Position numbers and translations under genes: made by a program. Source: an uncultured Treponema sp. (lineage in GTDB: Bacteria > Spirochaetota > Spirochaetia > Treponematales > Treponemataceae). Taken from it: DNA of 41,666 bases. Shown here one piece after another: positions 16,456-25,620 of this stretch. The stretch lies in contig CALXOI010000006.1 of the NCBI GenBank assembly GCA_944389965.1, positions 1 through 41,666 of the forward strand, given 5' to 3'. Within the stretch, counting starts at the first letter, position 1. Each line of letters starts with the position of its first letter. Below the pieces are notes generated by a model. The model searched no databases. It worked only from the letters and a program-made list of their open reading frames with translations, and was not told the DNA's origin.

Positions 16456-19293
16456 ATGAAAAAATTTTATGTGTATTGTGTTGCCACAGTCCTGCTGATA
16501 CTGGCTGCCGGCTGTACAACAAATCAGGCAAAATCCGGAACAGAGCTTCTCCGGCAGGATCCGGATATTGTAAGCGGAACCCTTGATAACGGGCTCAATT
16601 ATTATATTCTACACAATGAGGAACCCGAAAACCGCATTACGGTGCGGCTGGTCGTCCAGGCAGGATCAAATATGGAAGAAGAAGACCAGCGGGGTGTAGC
16701 ACATTTGGTTGAACATATGGCATTTAACGGTTCCGAACATTTTGCGGAGCAGGAACTGGTAAATTATTTTGAAAGTATCGGTATGGCATTCGGCCCCGAA
16801 GTGAATGCATACACATCTTTTGATGAAACCGTCTATATGATAGAACTTCCAGCTGATGACCCCGAATTCCTTGCTACCGGAATGACAATCCTGCGGGATT
16901 GGGCGTGCGGACTGACTTTTGACAATACGGAGTTGGACAAAGAACGGGGGGTTATCACCGAAGAATGGCGTCTGGGCAGAGGCGTAAACGGCAGACTTCA
17001 GGATGTCCAGATACCTTTTCTATTTAAAAATTCCCGGTATGCGGACCGGTTGCCTATTGGCAGCATGGATGTCATTCAAAATATCAGCCGGGACCGGGTT
17101 GTCGACTTTTATACCACATGGTACCGTCCGGACCGGATGTCTGTTATACTTGTAGGTGATCAAGATCCCGCGGTGCTGGAACAGGCATTGATTACAGCCC
17201 TGAATGATATTCCTGTTCCGGATGAACCAATGGAAAATCCCGCATATACAGTACCGGCTCCTGCAGAACCGGATGTATTGGTATTTACCGATAAAGAACA
17301 ACCATACACCATTATCCAACTTTTGGAGTACACGGATTTTTATCCGGTCACAACAAAAACCGAAGCCCGTCAGGATATTATCCGAAACATCGCCGGTTCA
17401 ATTCTGACAAACCGCCTCAATGAAATTTCCCAGTCAGATTCATCCCCTTGGCTGGATGCCGCAGCCATGACACAGGGGCTTACAAACACCACTTTATTCA
17501 ATGTGGCGGCAGCAATTCCCCGGACGGAAGGTTCTTTTACCGAAACATTCACAGCCCTCTTGGACGAAATCATCCGGTTCAGCCAGTACGGTATACTGGA
17601 CAGCGAACTTGACAGGGCAAAACAGGAAATTCTGTCACAAGCCGCACAACTGCTGCAAAGTGCAGACAATATTCCCTCATCATCACGTGCACAGGAACTG
17701 ATTAACTATGTACTGACCGGACAAACAGTGTTGTCAATACAAGACACGTATAACTTGTACACAGAAATTATTCCGTCAATTACCCAGGAAGAAATAAATC
17801 AGGCTGCCCGGCAATGGATGCAGTCCCGGGGACAGTTGCTGATGGTAGCAGCACCGGATACGGCAACCGGTATTCCGTCGGAAGCAGACCTGCTGGAATT
17901 CTGGCAGAATTATACACCGGCACAAGCCCTTGAACCGTACACAGAAGATAATACTGACCGTCCGCTGATGGAACGTCCTGAGAATGCCGGATCTATAATA
18001 ACTTCCACAGATGTTTCTGATACGGAAATTATGCAGTACACGCTCTCAAATGGAGCAAAATTGCTGACATTAAAAACAGATTTTAAGAAAAATGAAATAT
18101 TGTTCAAAGCCGTCAGCAGGGGCGGTGCGTCACTGGTTGCAGATGAAAAAGTTCCTTCCGCTTTTATTGCACCGGATTATGTCAGTATGTCCGGTTTGAA
18201 TGGATTCACACCCACAGAAATTCAGAAAAAACTGGCAGGAATACAAGTCTCTGCAGGAACATATATCGGGGAAACAACAGAAAGCATGACCGGCAGCGTT
18301 GTAACACAGGATTTGGAAACTTTAATGCAGCTGATTCACCTGTCTTTTGCTGCCCCTGATTTTACCAGTACCGGGTGGGCAAACCTCACTGCGACAGCCG
18401 GCATAATTGCTTCAAGCCGGGAAACCCAGCCCGCAGCAGTGTTCCAGGATACAATTGTTGACATTCTGTACGGAAGCAGTATCCGTAAAAGCGCAATCAC
18501 ACCGGAATTCACAGCTTTAATGAATCAATCTGATGCCGAAACCATTTACCAGGAACGGTTTGCCAACGCAGCAGATTTTACTTTTATATTCGTAGGGGAT
18601 TTCAATGAAACAGAACTCCTGTCCTTGGCTGAAACATACATCGCAACGCTTCCGGCAGATCCGGAAATAACAGAAACAGCCCGATGGACAGAACCTTCTT
18701 TCCCGGACGGAAACCCGGTGGCGCAGGTTCAGAAAGGACAGGATGCCCAAAGCAGTGTATTTATCGCATTCGGCGGGAATCTTCCGGAAGCGGATATATC
18801 CCGGAACCATACCGATGCCGCTATGTTGGAAATGCTCCGCTCTCTGTTGGACATCCGATTACGGGAAGTTATTCGTGAAGACAAAAGCGGAACTTACGGC
18901 GTCAGTGTATATACGGAACTAAATACGGTATTTGGTTCGCCGGAACGGAATTTTTGTGTGCAGATTTCATTCGGCTGTGAACCGGGCAGGGAACAGGAAC
19001 TGGCACAAACCGTTCTGGAGCAGATTGAACTGCTGCAACAGGAACCGGTTGCGGACAGCTATATCACAAAACTGACAGAAACATACCGGCGGTCAGCAGA
19101 AACAGCTCTTAAAACAAACAGTTACTGGATAAACTGTCTGGAAGATTTTGCCATCAACGAAACCCCTCTGTCATACGCAACAGACATCGAACCGGTACTA
19201 AAATTAGTAAGTCCGGACTCCATGATGCAGGCAGCCCGGACTTATTTGGACCGGAATAATTTTGTAACTGTGTATCTGACACCCGAAAATTAA
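16456..19293 (+). CDS. M16-family zinc metalloprotease lipoprotein
   Basis: A 945-residue two-part M16 (pitrilysin/insulinase-type) protease. The lipoprotein signal ends LAAGC (Cys20), so it should be anchored in a membrane facing the periplasm or outside. The inverted zinc motif HLVEH is at 83-87 and the third ligand Glu163 lies in DKERGVITEEW, the expected 76 residues downstream. The C-terminal half has the inactive-repeat features (GTYGVSVYTEL, R/Y pair region) used for substrate closure. The length matches PqqL-like zinc proteases. ATG with GGAG 6-7 nt upstream. It converges with the PII-like gene, with only 2 nt between the stop codons and no terminator visible. Confidence 0.93.
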   Translation: MKKFYVYCVATVLLILAAGCTTNQAKSGTELLRQDPDIVSGTLDNGLNYYILHNEEPENRITVRLVVQAGSNMEEEDQRGVAHLVEHMAFNGSEHFAEQELVNYFESIGMAFGPEVNAYTSFDETVYMIELPADDPEFLATGMTILRDWACGLTFDNTELDKERGVITEEWRLGRGVNGRLQDVQIPFLFKNSRYADRLPIGSMDVIQNISRDRVVDFYTTWYRPDRMSVILVGDQDPAVLEQALITALNDIPVPDEPMENPAYTVPAPAEPDVLVFTDKEQPYTIIQLLEYTDFYPVTTKTEARQDIIRNIAGSILTNRLNEISQSDSSPWLDAAAMTQGLTNTTLFNVAAAIPRTEGSFTETFTALLDEIIRFSQYGILDSELDRAKQEILSQAAQLLQSADNIPSSSRAQELINYVLTGQTVLSIQDTYNLYTEIIPSITQEEINQAARQWMQSRGQLLMVAAPDTATGIPSEADLLEFWQNYTPAQALEPYTEDNTDRPLMERPENAGSIITSTDVSDTEIMQYTLSNGAKLLTLKTDFKKNEILFKAVSRGGASLVADEKVPSAFIAPDYVSMSGLNGFTPTEIQKKLAGIQVSAGTYIGETTESMTGSVVTQDLETLMQLIHLSFAAPDFTSTGWANLTATAGIIASSRETQPAAVFQDTIVDILYGSSIRKSAITPEFTALMNQSDAETIYQERFANAADFTFIFVGDFNETELLSLAETYIATLPADPEITETARWTEPSFPDGNPVAQVQKGQDAQSSVFIAFGGNLPEADISRNHTDAAMLEMLRSLLDIRLREVIREDKSGTYGVSVYTELNTVFGSPERNFCVQISFGCEPGREQELAQTVLEQIELLQQEPVADSYITKLTETYRRSAETALKTNSYWINCLEDFAINETPLSYATDIEPVLKLVSPDSMMQAARTYLDRNNFVTVYLTPEN

Positions 19294-19295
19294 TA

Positions 19296-19622
19296 CTACA
19301 AAATTTTTGCTTTACTCTTAAAACAAGCGAGCCCTTCGCCGGGATACTCCCGGCGGAGTTGCTCCACCACTGCAGCAACTTCAGCAGCCTGCTTTTTTGT
19401 ACAATAAACAAGATACATACAATTTAGCTGGGGCCAGACCGCATCCCCCATCTTGGGGACAGAAAACCCTTGACCCATTATTGCGGAAATTTTAGTAAAC
19501 TGTTTTCCGGTATCAGCATTCATAAAAGCTGTTACAAAATCTTCTTCAATGGATTGGCTCATAATAATTTCCAGCCGAATCCGTTTATTCTCATCTTTCC
19601 GGGACATATCCTGCTTACTCAT
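19296..19622 (-). CDS. Small PII-like protein at the end of the RND operon
   Basis: About 108 residues. Its start ATG overlaps the last codons of the pump gene by 8 nt, so it is translationally coupled. The sequence (RIRLEIIMSQSIEEDF, FTKISAIMGQGFSVPKMGDAVWPQLN, then YLVYC and an acidic-basic helix) resembles small ferredoxin-fold proteins of the PII-like type found beside RND efflux genes. The assignment rests on general pattern only. If correct it could sense a ligand or tune the pump; this is inference. A longer in-frame start at 19685 would lie inside the pump gene and is less likely. Confidence 0.6.
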   Translation of the reverse strand: MSKQDMSRKDENKRIRLEIIMSQSIEEDFVTAFMNADTGKQFTKISAIMGQGFSVPKMGDAVWPQLNCMYLVYCTKKQAAEVAAVVEQLRREYPGEGLACFKSKAKIL

Positions 19623-22600
19623 CAATATCCTCCATACCATAACTGCTGATACCGGAGTCTCCATGACCAGAAATATTTTCTGCATCCGGACCAGTTACAG
19701 CAGATATAGGGTGCTTCTTTGCATTACGTGCATTCCGGCGCTCCTGCCGAAGCTGTTTCTTAGCAGTCTTTTTCGTAGCACGTTTTTCCCGGAACCGGTT
19801 GAAAATATAGTAAAGGGTCGGCATTAAGAACAACGTCATGGTTGTGCTGAATGTCAGTCCTCCCAAAACAGTCTGCCCTATCGGCTGTGTCATTTCTGAA
19901 CCGTCACCAGGAAAGAAGGCCATAGGAACAAGTCCCAGTACAGTTGTCAGCGTTGTCATCAAAATCGGCCGCAAACGATTCCGGGCTGCCTCTACACAGG
20001 CATCTTCCAGCCCATATCCCCGTTTCCGTAACAAATTGGTATAATCAACCAGAACAATACCATTGTTAACAACAATACCAACCAATACCAGAGCACCTAC
20101 TGCAGTAATCATATTCAGAGGAGAACCGGACATAAGGTACATGGCAACAATACCGATAATTGACAATGGTATCGTAAACAAGACGATAAACGGATCCAAA
20201 AACGATTCAAACTGACTTGCCATAACAGCAAAAACCAGAATAACCGCCATTAAAATGATTATTGCGAACTGTGTCAAACCTTCCTGAAGACTTTCAAAAC
20301 TACCGCCATAACTGATTCGAACATCATCGCCCAGAACGACCTGCTCACGGATAATTTTATCAACAAGTGTCTGTACTTCTGTCGTAGCCTGACGCCAATT
20401 CTGCTTTTTTGCAGTAACGTGCATAGTCCGCATCTGATTTTCCCGGGAAATTGAAACCGGAGATTCACCCTGTTCATATGAAGCGAAATTTGCCAATGGA
20501 ATCCGCTGTCCGGCAGAATTAAGTACAAATATCTGCTCCAAATCCAAAAGCCGGGACCGGTCCTCTTCCGGAAGTTGAACTACAATATCTATTTCATTAC
20601 CACCATCCCGGTAACGGCTGGCTGTTGTTCCGTTCACATTAGCTTTGATTTCATTGCTAACATTATAAATAGTCAGGCCGAGATCCTGCATTTTATTGCG
20701 GTCAATCACAATGTCTATCTGGGGAAGACCGTCTTCCATACTGCTGGAAACTTCTGTTAAAACATCACCGGCATAATCAGATAACGCAAGGGATATATCT
20801 GATGCAGCCGCCTGCAATTGTTCCATACTGTTGCTTTTCAATACAATATCAATATCACTGCCACCCATGCTCGTACTGCTGGAACCGAACGAAAAAACCG
20901 CACCGGGAAACATCGTGAAATACCGGCGTATCTTGTTTCTAGCTGTTTCATCGCTGTCCCAACCTTCCTGCCGCTCATCTGACGGATACAAATTGATGCT
21001 CAGTGATGCAGTATTTGAAGAACTACCTCCAAGTCCCATCATGGAATTTCCCCCAACAGAAACTGTAGAAGATTTTATTCCTTTCACATCCCTTAATACC
21101 AAAGTTTCCAGCTGCCGGATAATTTCATCTGTTGTTTCAAGCCTGGTACCCTTCGGCATTTCCAGACTAACTGACACACTGTTTGATCCCTGTTCCGGCA
21201 TATAGATAAATCCAATTACCGGTATCATCATCAAACTGGCAACCAGCAGAACAAAAATAACAGCGATAATCAACAGTTTATGATGAAGAACCCAACGTAC
21301 CGCCCGTCCATATCCGGAATCAATTCTATCAAACAACCGGGTAACACTCCGGTCTATGGTTCCTAAAAATCCAGTTCTATTTCTGCCGGCAATATTTTCC
21401 AATTTTAAATACTTTGATGCCAGTACCGGAACCAGAACAACAGCTACAGCAAGACTGCATACTAACGAAAACACAACAGTAAACGTAAGTCCTGAAAAAA
21501 TCTGTCCGATCATACCCAGTTCGTTATTGTACATAACCAACGGTAAAAAGACACAGATTGTTGTCAACGTACTGGCAGTAATCGCCATAATCATTTCCTG
21601 GGATCCAAGCACGGCAGCAACAACCGGTTTTGCCCCCTTTGCCCGGTAGCTGTAAATATTTTCCAAAATAACAATAGAATTATCAACTAGCATACCGACA
21701 CCAAGAGACAATCCGGCAAGTGTCATCATATTCAGAGAAAAACCGGCAAATTTCATCAAGCCCAATGTAATAACTAATGATACCGGTATCGTAATTCCAA
21801 TGATAATCGTACTTTTTAAACTGCGTAAAAAAATGAATAACACAACGATTGCTAAAAAAGCACCTTGCAATACGGCGGAAATAATATTATTAATAGATGT
21901 TTCTATAATATCCGTTGTATTCCATTCTTCAGTTAGTGTGACATCTACCGGAAGCAGCGGCTGGATACTTTCCACCTGTTTCCGCACCTGCCGGGCTGTC
22001 TGGACAGAATTCTTACCACTTTGTTTTTGAATACTTAAAATGACACAAGGGGTTCCATTCCGGTACGCAAGGCTGGAAACAGATTTATACCCTTCATACA
22101 CGTCTGCAATATCCCGGAGCAGGATTTTCTGCACCGAAGGAATCGCCGTGGTACCATAATTACCGGCAGTCGTTTTATATGCTACAACAGTATTCCGTAT
22201 ATCATCCAAAGATGTATATTCTCCGGATGTCGTAATTGAATATGTTGTATCATTTTCAGAAATACTTCCGCCGGAACCTTCTACATTCTGGGCCGCAATC
22301 ATCTGGGCAATAGATGTAATAGTCAGAGAATAGGCTGCCAGCCGATCCCGGGGAATATCAATAATGATTGCTTTTTCCCGGCCTCCACTGATAGACGCAG
22401 AAGCAACTCCGTCAACTTGTTCAAGCCGGGGCTGGATAATATCCTCAGAATATTGCCGCAACTCTTCCGGAGTCCGGTTCCCGGTCACAACATATTGCAT
22501 AACCGGCATCATTGACGGATCCATTTTCAGAATCATGGGGGAGCCAGCATCATCAGGCAGCATCCCTTTTACCAGATCAAGTTTATCCCGGATTTCGTTA

Positions 22601-22914
22601 GTTGCGGTATCAAGATTTGTACCATAGTTCAACTCTAGCAGAACCAGGTTGGAACCAGACGATGAAGTTGAAATCATATTTTTCAACCCGGAAACGCTGG
22701 AGACCGCACTTTCCAATATACGGGTTACAGACCGCTCTACTTCCTCCGGACCGGCATTAGTATAAGTCGTTGATACTGCAATATACGGCAGCTCCATATC
22801 CGGCAATAAATCAATCGGTAATTGCAGGGAAGAATAAATCCCTAGTGCTGAAAGTATTACAAACAGAATCAGTACGGTAGTCGGCTTATCCACCGCACGT
22901 TTCGACAAAGTCAT
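19615..22914 (-). CDS. RND (HAE1-type) efflux pump, inner-membrane transporter
   Basis: 1099 residues, the normal size of an AcrB/MexB-like proton antiporter. TM1 is at about 11-30 (VLILFVILSALGIYSSLQLP). A large periplasmic loop follows; TM2-6 start near 340 and the second half repeats the layout. The proton-relay region reads GMLVDNSIVILEN with Asp411; the second Asp of AcrB (Asp408) is Asn here, as in many non-proteobacterial homologues. The C-terminus has a long basic tail rich in K, R and A followed by an acidic end. It overlaps the adaptor gene by 4 nt (ATGA). It should expel hydrophobic drugs, bile acids or similar with the adaptor and TolC. Confidence 0.95.
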   Translation of the reverse strand: MTLSKRAVDKPTTVLILFVILSALGIYSSLQLPIDLLPDMELPYIAVSTTYTNAGPEEVERSVTRILESAVSSVSGLKNMISTSSSGSNLVLLELNYGTNLDTATNEIRDKLDLVKGMLPDDAGSPMILKMDPSMMPVMQYVVTGNRTPEELRQYSEDIIQPRLEQVDGVASASISGGREKAIIIDIPRDRLAAYSLTITSIAQMIAAQNVEGSGGSISENDTTYSITTSGEYTSLDDIRNTVVAYKTTAGNYGTTAIPSVQKILLRDIADVYEGYKSVSSLAYRNGTPCVILSIQKQSGKNSVQTARQVRKQVESIQPLLPVDVTLTEEWNTTDIIETSINNIISAVLQGAFLAIVVLFIFLRSLKSTIIIGITIPVSLVITLGLMKFAGFSLNMMTLAGLSLGVGMLVDNSIVILENIYSYRAKGAKPVVAAVLGSQEMIMAITASTLTTICVFLPLVMYNNELGMIGQIFSGLTFTVVFSLVCSLAVAVVLVPVLASKYLKLENIAGRNRTGFLGTIDRSVTRLFDRIDSGYGRAVRWVLHHKLLIIAVIFVLLVASLMMIPVIGFIYMPEQGSNSVSVSLEMPKGTRLETTDEIIRQLETLVLRDVKGIKSSTVSVGGNSMMGLGGSSSNTASLSINLYPSDERQEGWDSDETARNKIRRYFTMFPGAVFSFGSSSTSMGGSDIDIVLKSNSMEQLQAAASDISLALSDYAGDVLTEVSSSMEDGLPQIDIVIDRNKMQDLGLTIYNVSNEIKANVNGTTASRYRDGGNEIDIVVQLPEEDRSRLLDLEQIFVLNSAGQRIPLANFASYEQGESPVSISRENQMRTMHVTAKKQNWRQATTEVQTLVDKIIREQVVLGDDVRISYGGSFESLQEGLTQFAIIILMAVILVFAVMASQFESFLDPFIVLFTIPLSIIGIVAMYLMSGSPLNMITAVGALVLVGIVVNNGIVLVDYTNLLRKRGYGLEDACVEAARNRLRPILMTTLTTVLGLVPMAFFPGDGSEMTQPIGQTVLGGLTFSTTMTLFLMPTLYYIFNRFREKRATKKTAKKQLRQERRNARNAKKHPISAVTGPDAENISGHGDSGISSYGMEDIDE

Positions 22915-23834
22915 TCAGCTACCCCCTGCCGGGAAACTACGTTTACTCGACTACCATTATCCAACAAAGTCTGTCCCGAAATAACAACTTCGTTTCCGGC
23001 AGCAAGTCCGGACACAATTTCCACTTTATCATCAACTGAAATACCGGTAGTAACCGGTACCTGAGTAACTGTTTGTGTTGCAGAATCAACAAGAAATACA
23101 AATGTCTGATCCATCCGTGTTACTACTGCACTGCGGGGAACCGCGACAACATCCTTTTTTGTATCAGTAATCAATTTAACCCGACTATACATACCAATTT
23201 TAATTCGGTCATCCCGGGGATCAAGTTGAAGTTTAACACTCATGGAACGAGATGTACTGTCTAAAACAGGGTTCACTTCAGTAACATTGGCTGAAAAAGT
23301 TTCTTCTGGATATGCATCAAACATCAACACCGCTTTTTGTCCCTTTTTTATCCGGGACACAAACCGTTCCGCCACAGAAATAGTTATCTCCAAATCCCGG
23401 GTACTGCTGATTTTTCCGATTGAAACAGACGGAGACACCATACTCCCCGCAGCGACAGGAAAAGACGTAATTGTTCCGGCCACAGGTGCACGGACAGGAC
23501 TTGCTTCATAGTTCATACCGGGCCGGGATGCGTCCACATATGCTAGAAGTTGATCCTTTACAACCGTATCTCCCAACGACACCCGGATACCTGTCAGCTT
23601 CCCGGAAGTATCGGGCAGAATATCAACGCTGGATACAGCACCAACATCCCCTCCGAATTCCAGATATTCATCAAGCGTTTCCGATCCGGTTACATATGTA
23701 TTAACAGCATACACCGTTTCCTGCTCTTCTACAGGAATTACAGCTGATGAAACCTCTGCAGACCGGTTGCAGCCGGTCATAACCAGCCCGCCCAGCGCTA
23801 TAGCGGCAATAACAAATTTTTTTGTAACAGTCAT
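22911..23834 (-). CDS. RND efflux periplasmic adaptor (membrane fusion protein), lipoprotein
   Basis: 307 residues with a lipoprotein signal (VMTGC, Cys22). The family layout is visible: N-terminal beta-barrel/lipoyl half (DILPDTSGKLTGIRVSLGDTV), a split lipoyl second half (PVRAPVAGTITSFPVAAGSMV), then the beta-barrel and membrane-proximal domain (PRSAVVTRMDQTFVFLV, GLAAGNEVVISGQTLLDNGSRV). The coiled-coil hairpin is nearly absent, so it is a short-hairpin type. The ATG at 23834 has AGGAG 7 nt upstream; the upstream TTG at 23840 is not needed. It sits between tolC and the pump gene in one operon. Confidence 0.93.
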   Translation of the reverse strand: MTVTKKFVIAAIALGGLVMTGCNRSAEVSSAVIPVEEQETVYAVNTYVTGSETLDEYLEFGGDVGAVSSVDILPDTSGKLTGIRVSLGDTVVKDQLLAYVDASRPGMNYEASPVRAPVAGTITSFPVAAGSMVSPSVSIGKISSTRDLEITISVAERFVSRIKKGQKAVLMFDAYPEETFSANVTEVNPVLDSTSRSMSVKLQLDPRDDRIKIGMYSRVKLITDTKKDVVAVPRSAVVTRMDQTFVFLVDSATQTVTQVPVTTGISVDDKVEIVSGLAAGNEVVISGQTLLDNGSRVNVVSRQGVAE

Positions 23835-23858
23835 AGTCAATCTCCTTACTGCGCTGTG

Positions 23859-25193
23859 TTAATCCGAGAGGGATACATTCAGCATATATTCTAAATCCAG
23901 CAGACTGGTCAAATAAGTATATTTTTCATTCAGTAATCCTAACTTTGCCTGGTTCAGTTGATCTTCTGCATCACGTACATCCAGTAACTCAGTAGTTCCG
24001 TTCCGGTAAGCAGCAAGCGTCATGTCATAAGATTTTTGAGCAAGTGCTATACTTCCGGCAGCAGCTTCAATTGATGCCCGAGACTGGGTAAGAGTATCGA
24101 CCTGGGTGCGGATATCCAGTTCCGTGCTTTCCCGCAAAGTATCTAAAGACACTTGTAATTTTTCTATATTTACTTTTGTATCTTTTGCCTGCTGACGGTT
24201 TGAAGAAAACGGCAACATATTAGTAAGATTCCAAGCTAATGTAGCAGAAAAAGCACCTCCGTCAGAATACGTATCCAGCCAATTTGAATCAATATCGCTG
24301 ACAAGCGGCTGAAACCCCCAAGACAAGGATAATGCCGGCGTAAATGCCTGCAGATTCTGCACAGACAGATTTAATTCCATAATTTCAAGATTTTTTTCCA
24401 ATGCAGCAATATCCGGTGTATTCAAACCGTATTGTTGAATCAATTCATCAGCATTCATATCAATAAAAACAGGTTCAATTTCCCCGGTTAATATTATCTG
24501 CGTATCTGACGGCATCCCCAGCATAAAACCAAACAAAGCCAACTGTTGTTTTAATGATTGCTCCATCTTTAAAACAGACGGACGTTGATTTTCATATGCA
24601 ACTTGAGCTTGTAATAATGATAATTCCGGAATTAATCCGTTACGATAGTTGATTTCCGCTTGCGTAACCCTTAACCGGGCATTTTCTAATGTCTGCTGTT
24701 GAATTGCCAATGTTTCCTGTTGCAGCAACAGCCCGTAAAACAATTTGCGTATCTGTAGCTCGTTTTCCCGTCGGGCCTGATCCCAAGAAATAAGTCCCGC
24801 CTCATAATTCTTTTTAATAATCCGCAACCCGTCCACTAAAGCAAATGAAAAATTCCAACCAATACTGACAGAACCAACCGCGGTCCAATGATCAGCCTCT
24901 GTCGGTTCAACATCAGGCATTCCGGGCAAAGAAAATGATGACACTTTATTACTGCGGTTTACTGTTGCCGACATATTTACTGATGGCAGAAACTGATTCC
25001 AGGATAAATCAGCTGCCCGTTTTTTTATTTCCAAATCAAGAGCGGAACTTTTAAGTGTTCTGCTATTTGCATCTGCGTACGCAACAGCCTCATCTACAGT
25101 TAGACTGACAGTTGGAGCTTCCTGAGCAACGGCGACAGACGTCACCAGAACAGCCGCACATACTATGTGTTTAAGTTTTGAGTAGAAAACCAC
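23859..25193 (-). CDS. TolC-family outer-membrane efflux protein
   Basis: 444 residues with a cleavable signal peptide (likely cut after AVA at residue 23). Two TolC repeats are seen, each with long amphipathic helices (SALDLEIKKRAADLSWNQFLPSV; TLENARLRVTQAEINYRNGLI; RNGTTELLDVRDAEDQLNQAKLGLLNEKYTYL). The RNG and DVRDA motifs are typical. It forms the outer-membrane exit duct. GTG start with GGGAG 10 nt upstream. First gene of the operon tolC-adaptor-pump-PII-like. Confidence 0.92.
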   Translation of the reverse strand: MVFYSKLKHIVCAAVLVTSVAVAQEAPTVSLTVDEAVAYADANSRTLKSSALDLEIKKRAADLSWNQFLPSVNMSATVNRSNKVSSFSLPGMPDVEPTEADHWTAVGSVSIGWNFSFALVDGLRIIKKNYEAGLISWDQARRENELQIRKLFYGLLLQQETLAIQQQTLENARLRVTQAEINYRNGLIPELSLLQAQVAYENQRPSVLKMEQSLKQQLALFGFMLGMPSDTQIILTGEIEPVFIDMNADELIQQYGLNTPDIAALEKNLEIMELNLSVQNLQAFTPALSLSWGFQPLVSDIDSNWLDTYSDGGAFSATLAWNLTNMLPFSSNRQQAKDTKVNIEKLQVSLDTLRESTELDIRTQVDTLTQSRASIEAAAGSIALAQKSYDMTLAAYRNGTTELLDVRDAEDQLNQAKLGLLNEKYTYLTSLLDLEYMLNVSLSD

Positions 25194-25237
25194 AATAACA
25201 ACGCTCCCTGAATTTATATATTACACATTGATATTAC

Positions 25238-25256
25238 TATATTATAGTATAATATA
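25238..25256. promoter_or_regulatory. Perfect palindrome overlapping the efflux-operon -10 (operator candidate)
   Basis: TATATTATAGTATAATATA is a perfect palindrome with 9-bp arms around a central G. It covers the predicted -10 hexamer of the tolC operon and the start-site side of it, the expected position of a repressor site. No regulator gene lies next to it. Confidence 0.55.
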
Positions 25257-25279
25257 CTGTTTAGCACATTAAATGGCAA
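25251..25279 (-). promoter_or_regulatory. Promoter of the tolC-adaptor-pump operon
   Basis: On the minus strand: TTGCCA (25274-25279), exactly 17 bp, then TATATT (25251-25256). The -10 is embedded in the palindrome at 25238-25256. Confidence 0.6.
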
Positions 25280-25393
25280 TAAAAAACATATATTTCCAGT
25301 AGACATCAAAAATGTAAAAATACCGGAAAATATGTTATTATTTCAGTATAATTTATAATATTTCGCTTATATTTTCTATTCTGCACTAGATGA

Positions 25394-25461
25394 ATAGGGA
25401 ACGGCAGTTGTCAAAATGTTAAAAACGCAGGGAAAAGATACTGTCGCAATCCGTTCCCTAT
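25394..25461. repeat. 68-bp element bounded by an 11-bp perfect inverted repeat
   Basis: ATAGGGAACGG (25394-25404) is the exact reverse complement of CCGTTCCCTAT (25451-25461), with 46 nt between. There is no T-tract and no target-site duplication, so it is not an obvious terminator or transposon. It may be a structured RNA or a protein-binding region; identity unknown. Confidence 0.5.
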
Positions 25462-25620
25462 ATATACGATTATAATATATCATTAGCAGAAGTAACATAT
25501 AAATTGGCGCATATTATGAATTTATAAACATAATAAATAAACAACCGGCAGCAGCATACCAGTCTCCTGATAAACTCCATAACAACCAGATGTGTATCTA
25601 TATACTTTTACTTTGTCCTG

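Larger units (their letters stand above)
25194..25620. other. Intergenic region upstream of the efflux operon, two inverted repeats
   Basis: This 427-bp AT-rich stretch contains the efflux promoter and palindrome at its left end, an imperfect inverted repeat (about 25286-25336), and the 11-bp inverted repeat element at 25394-25461. No credible coding sequence is present. Confidence 0.6.
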
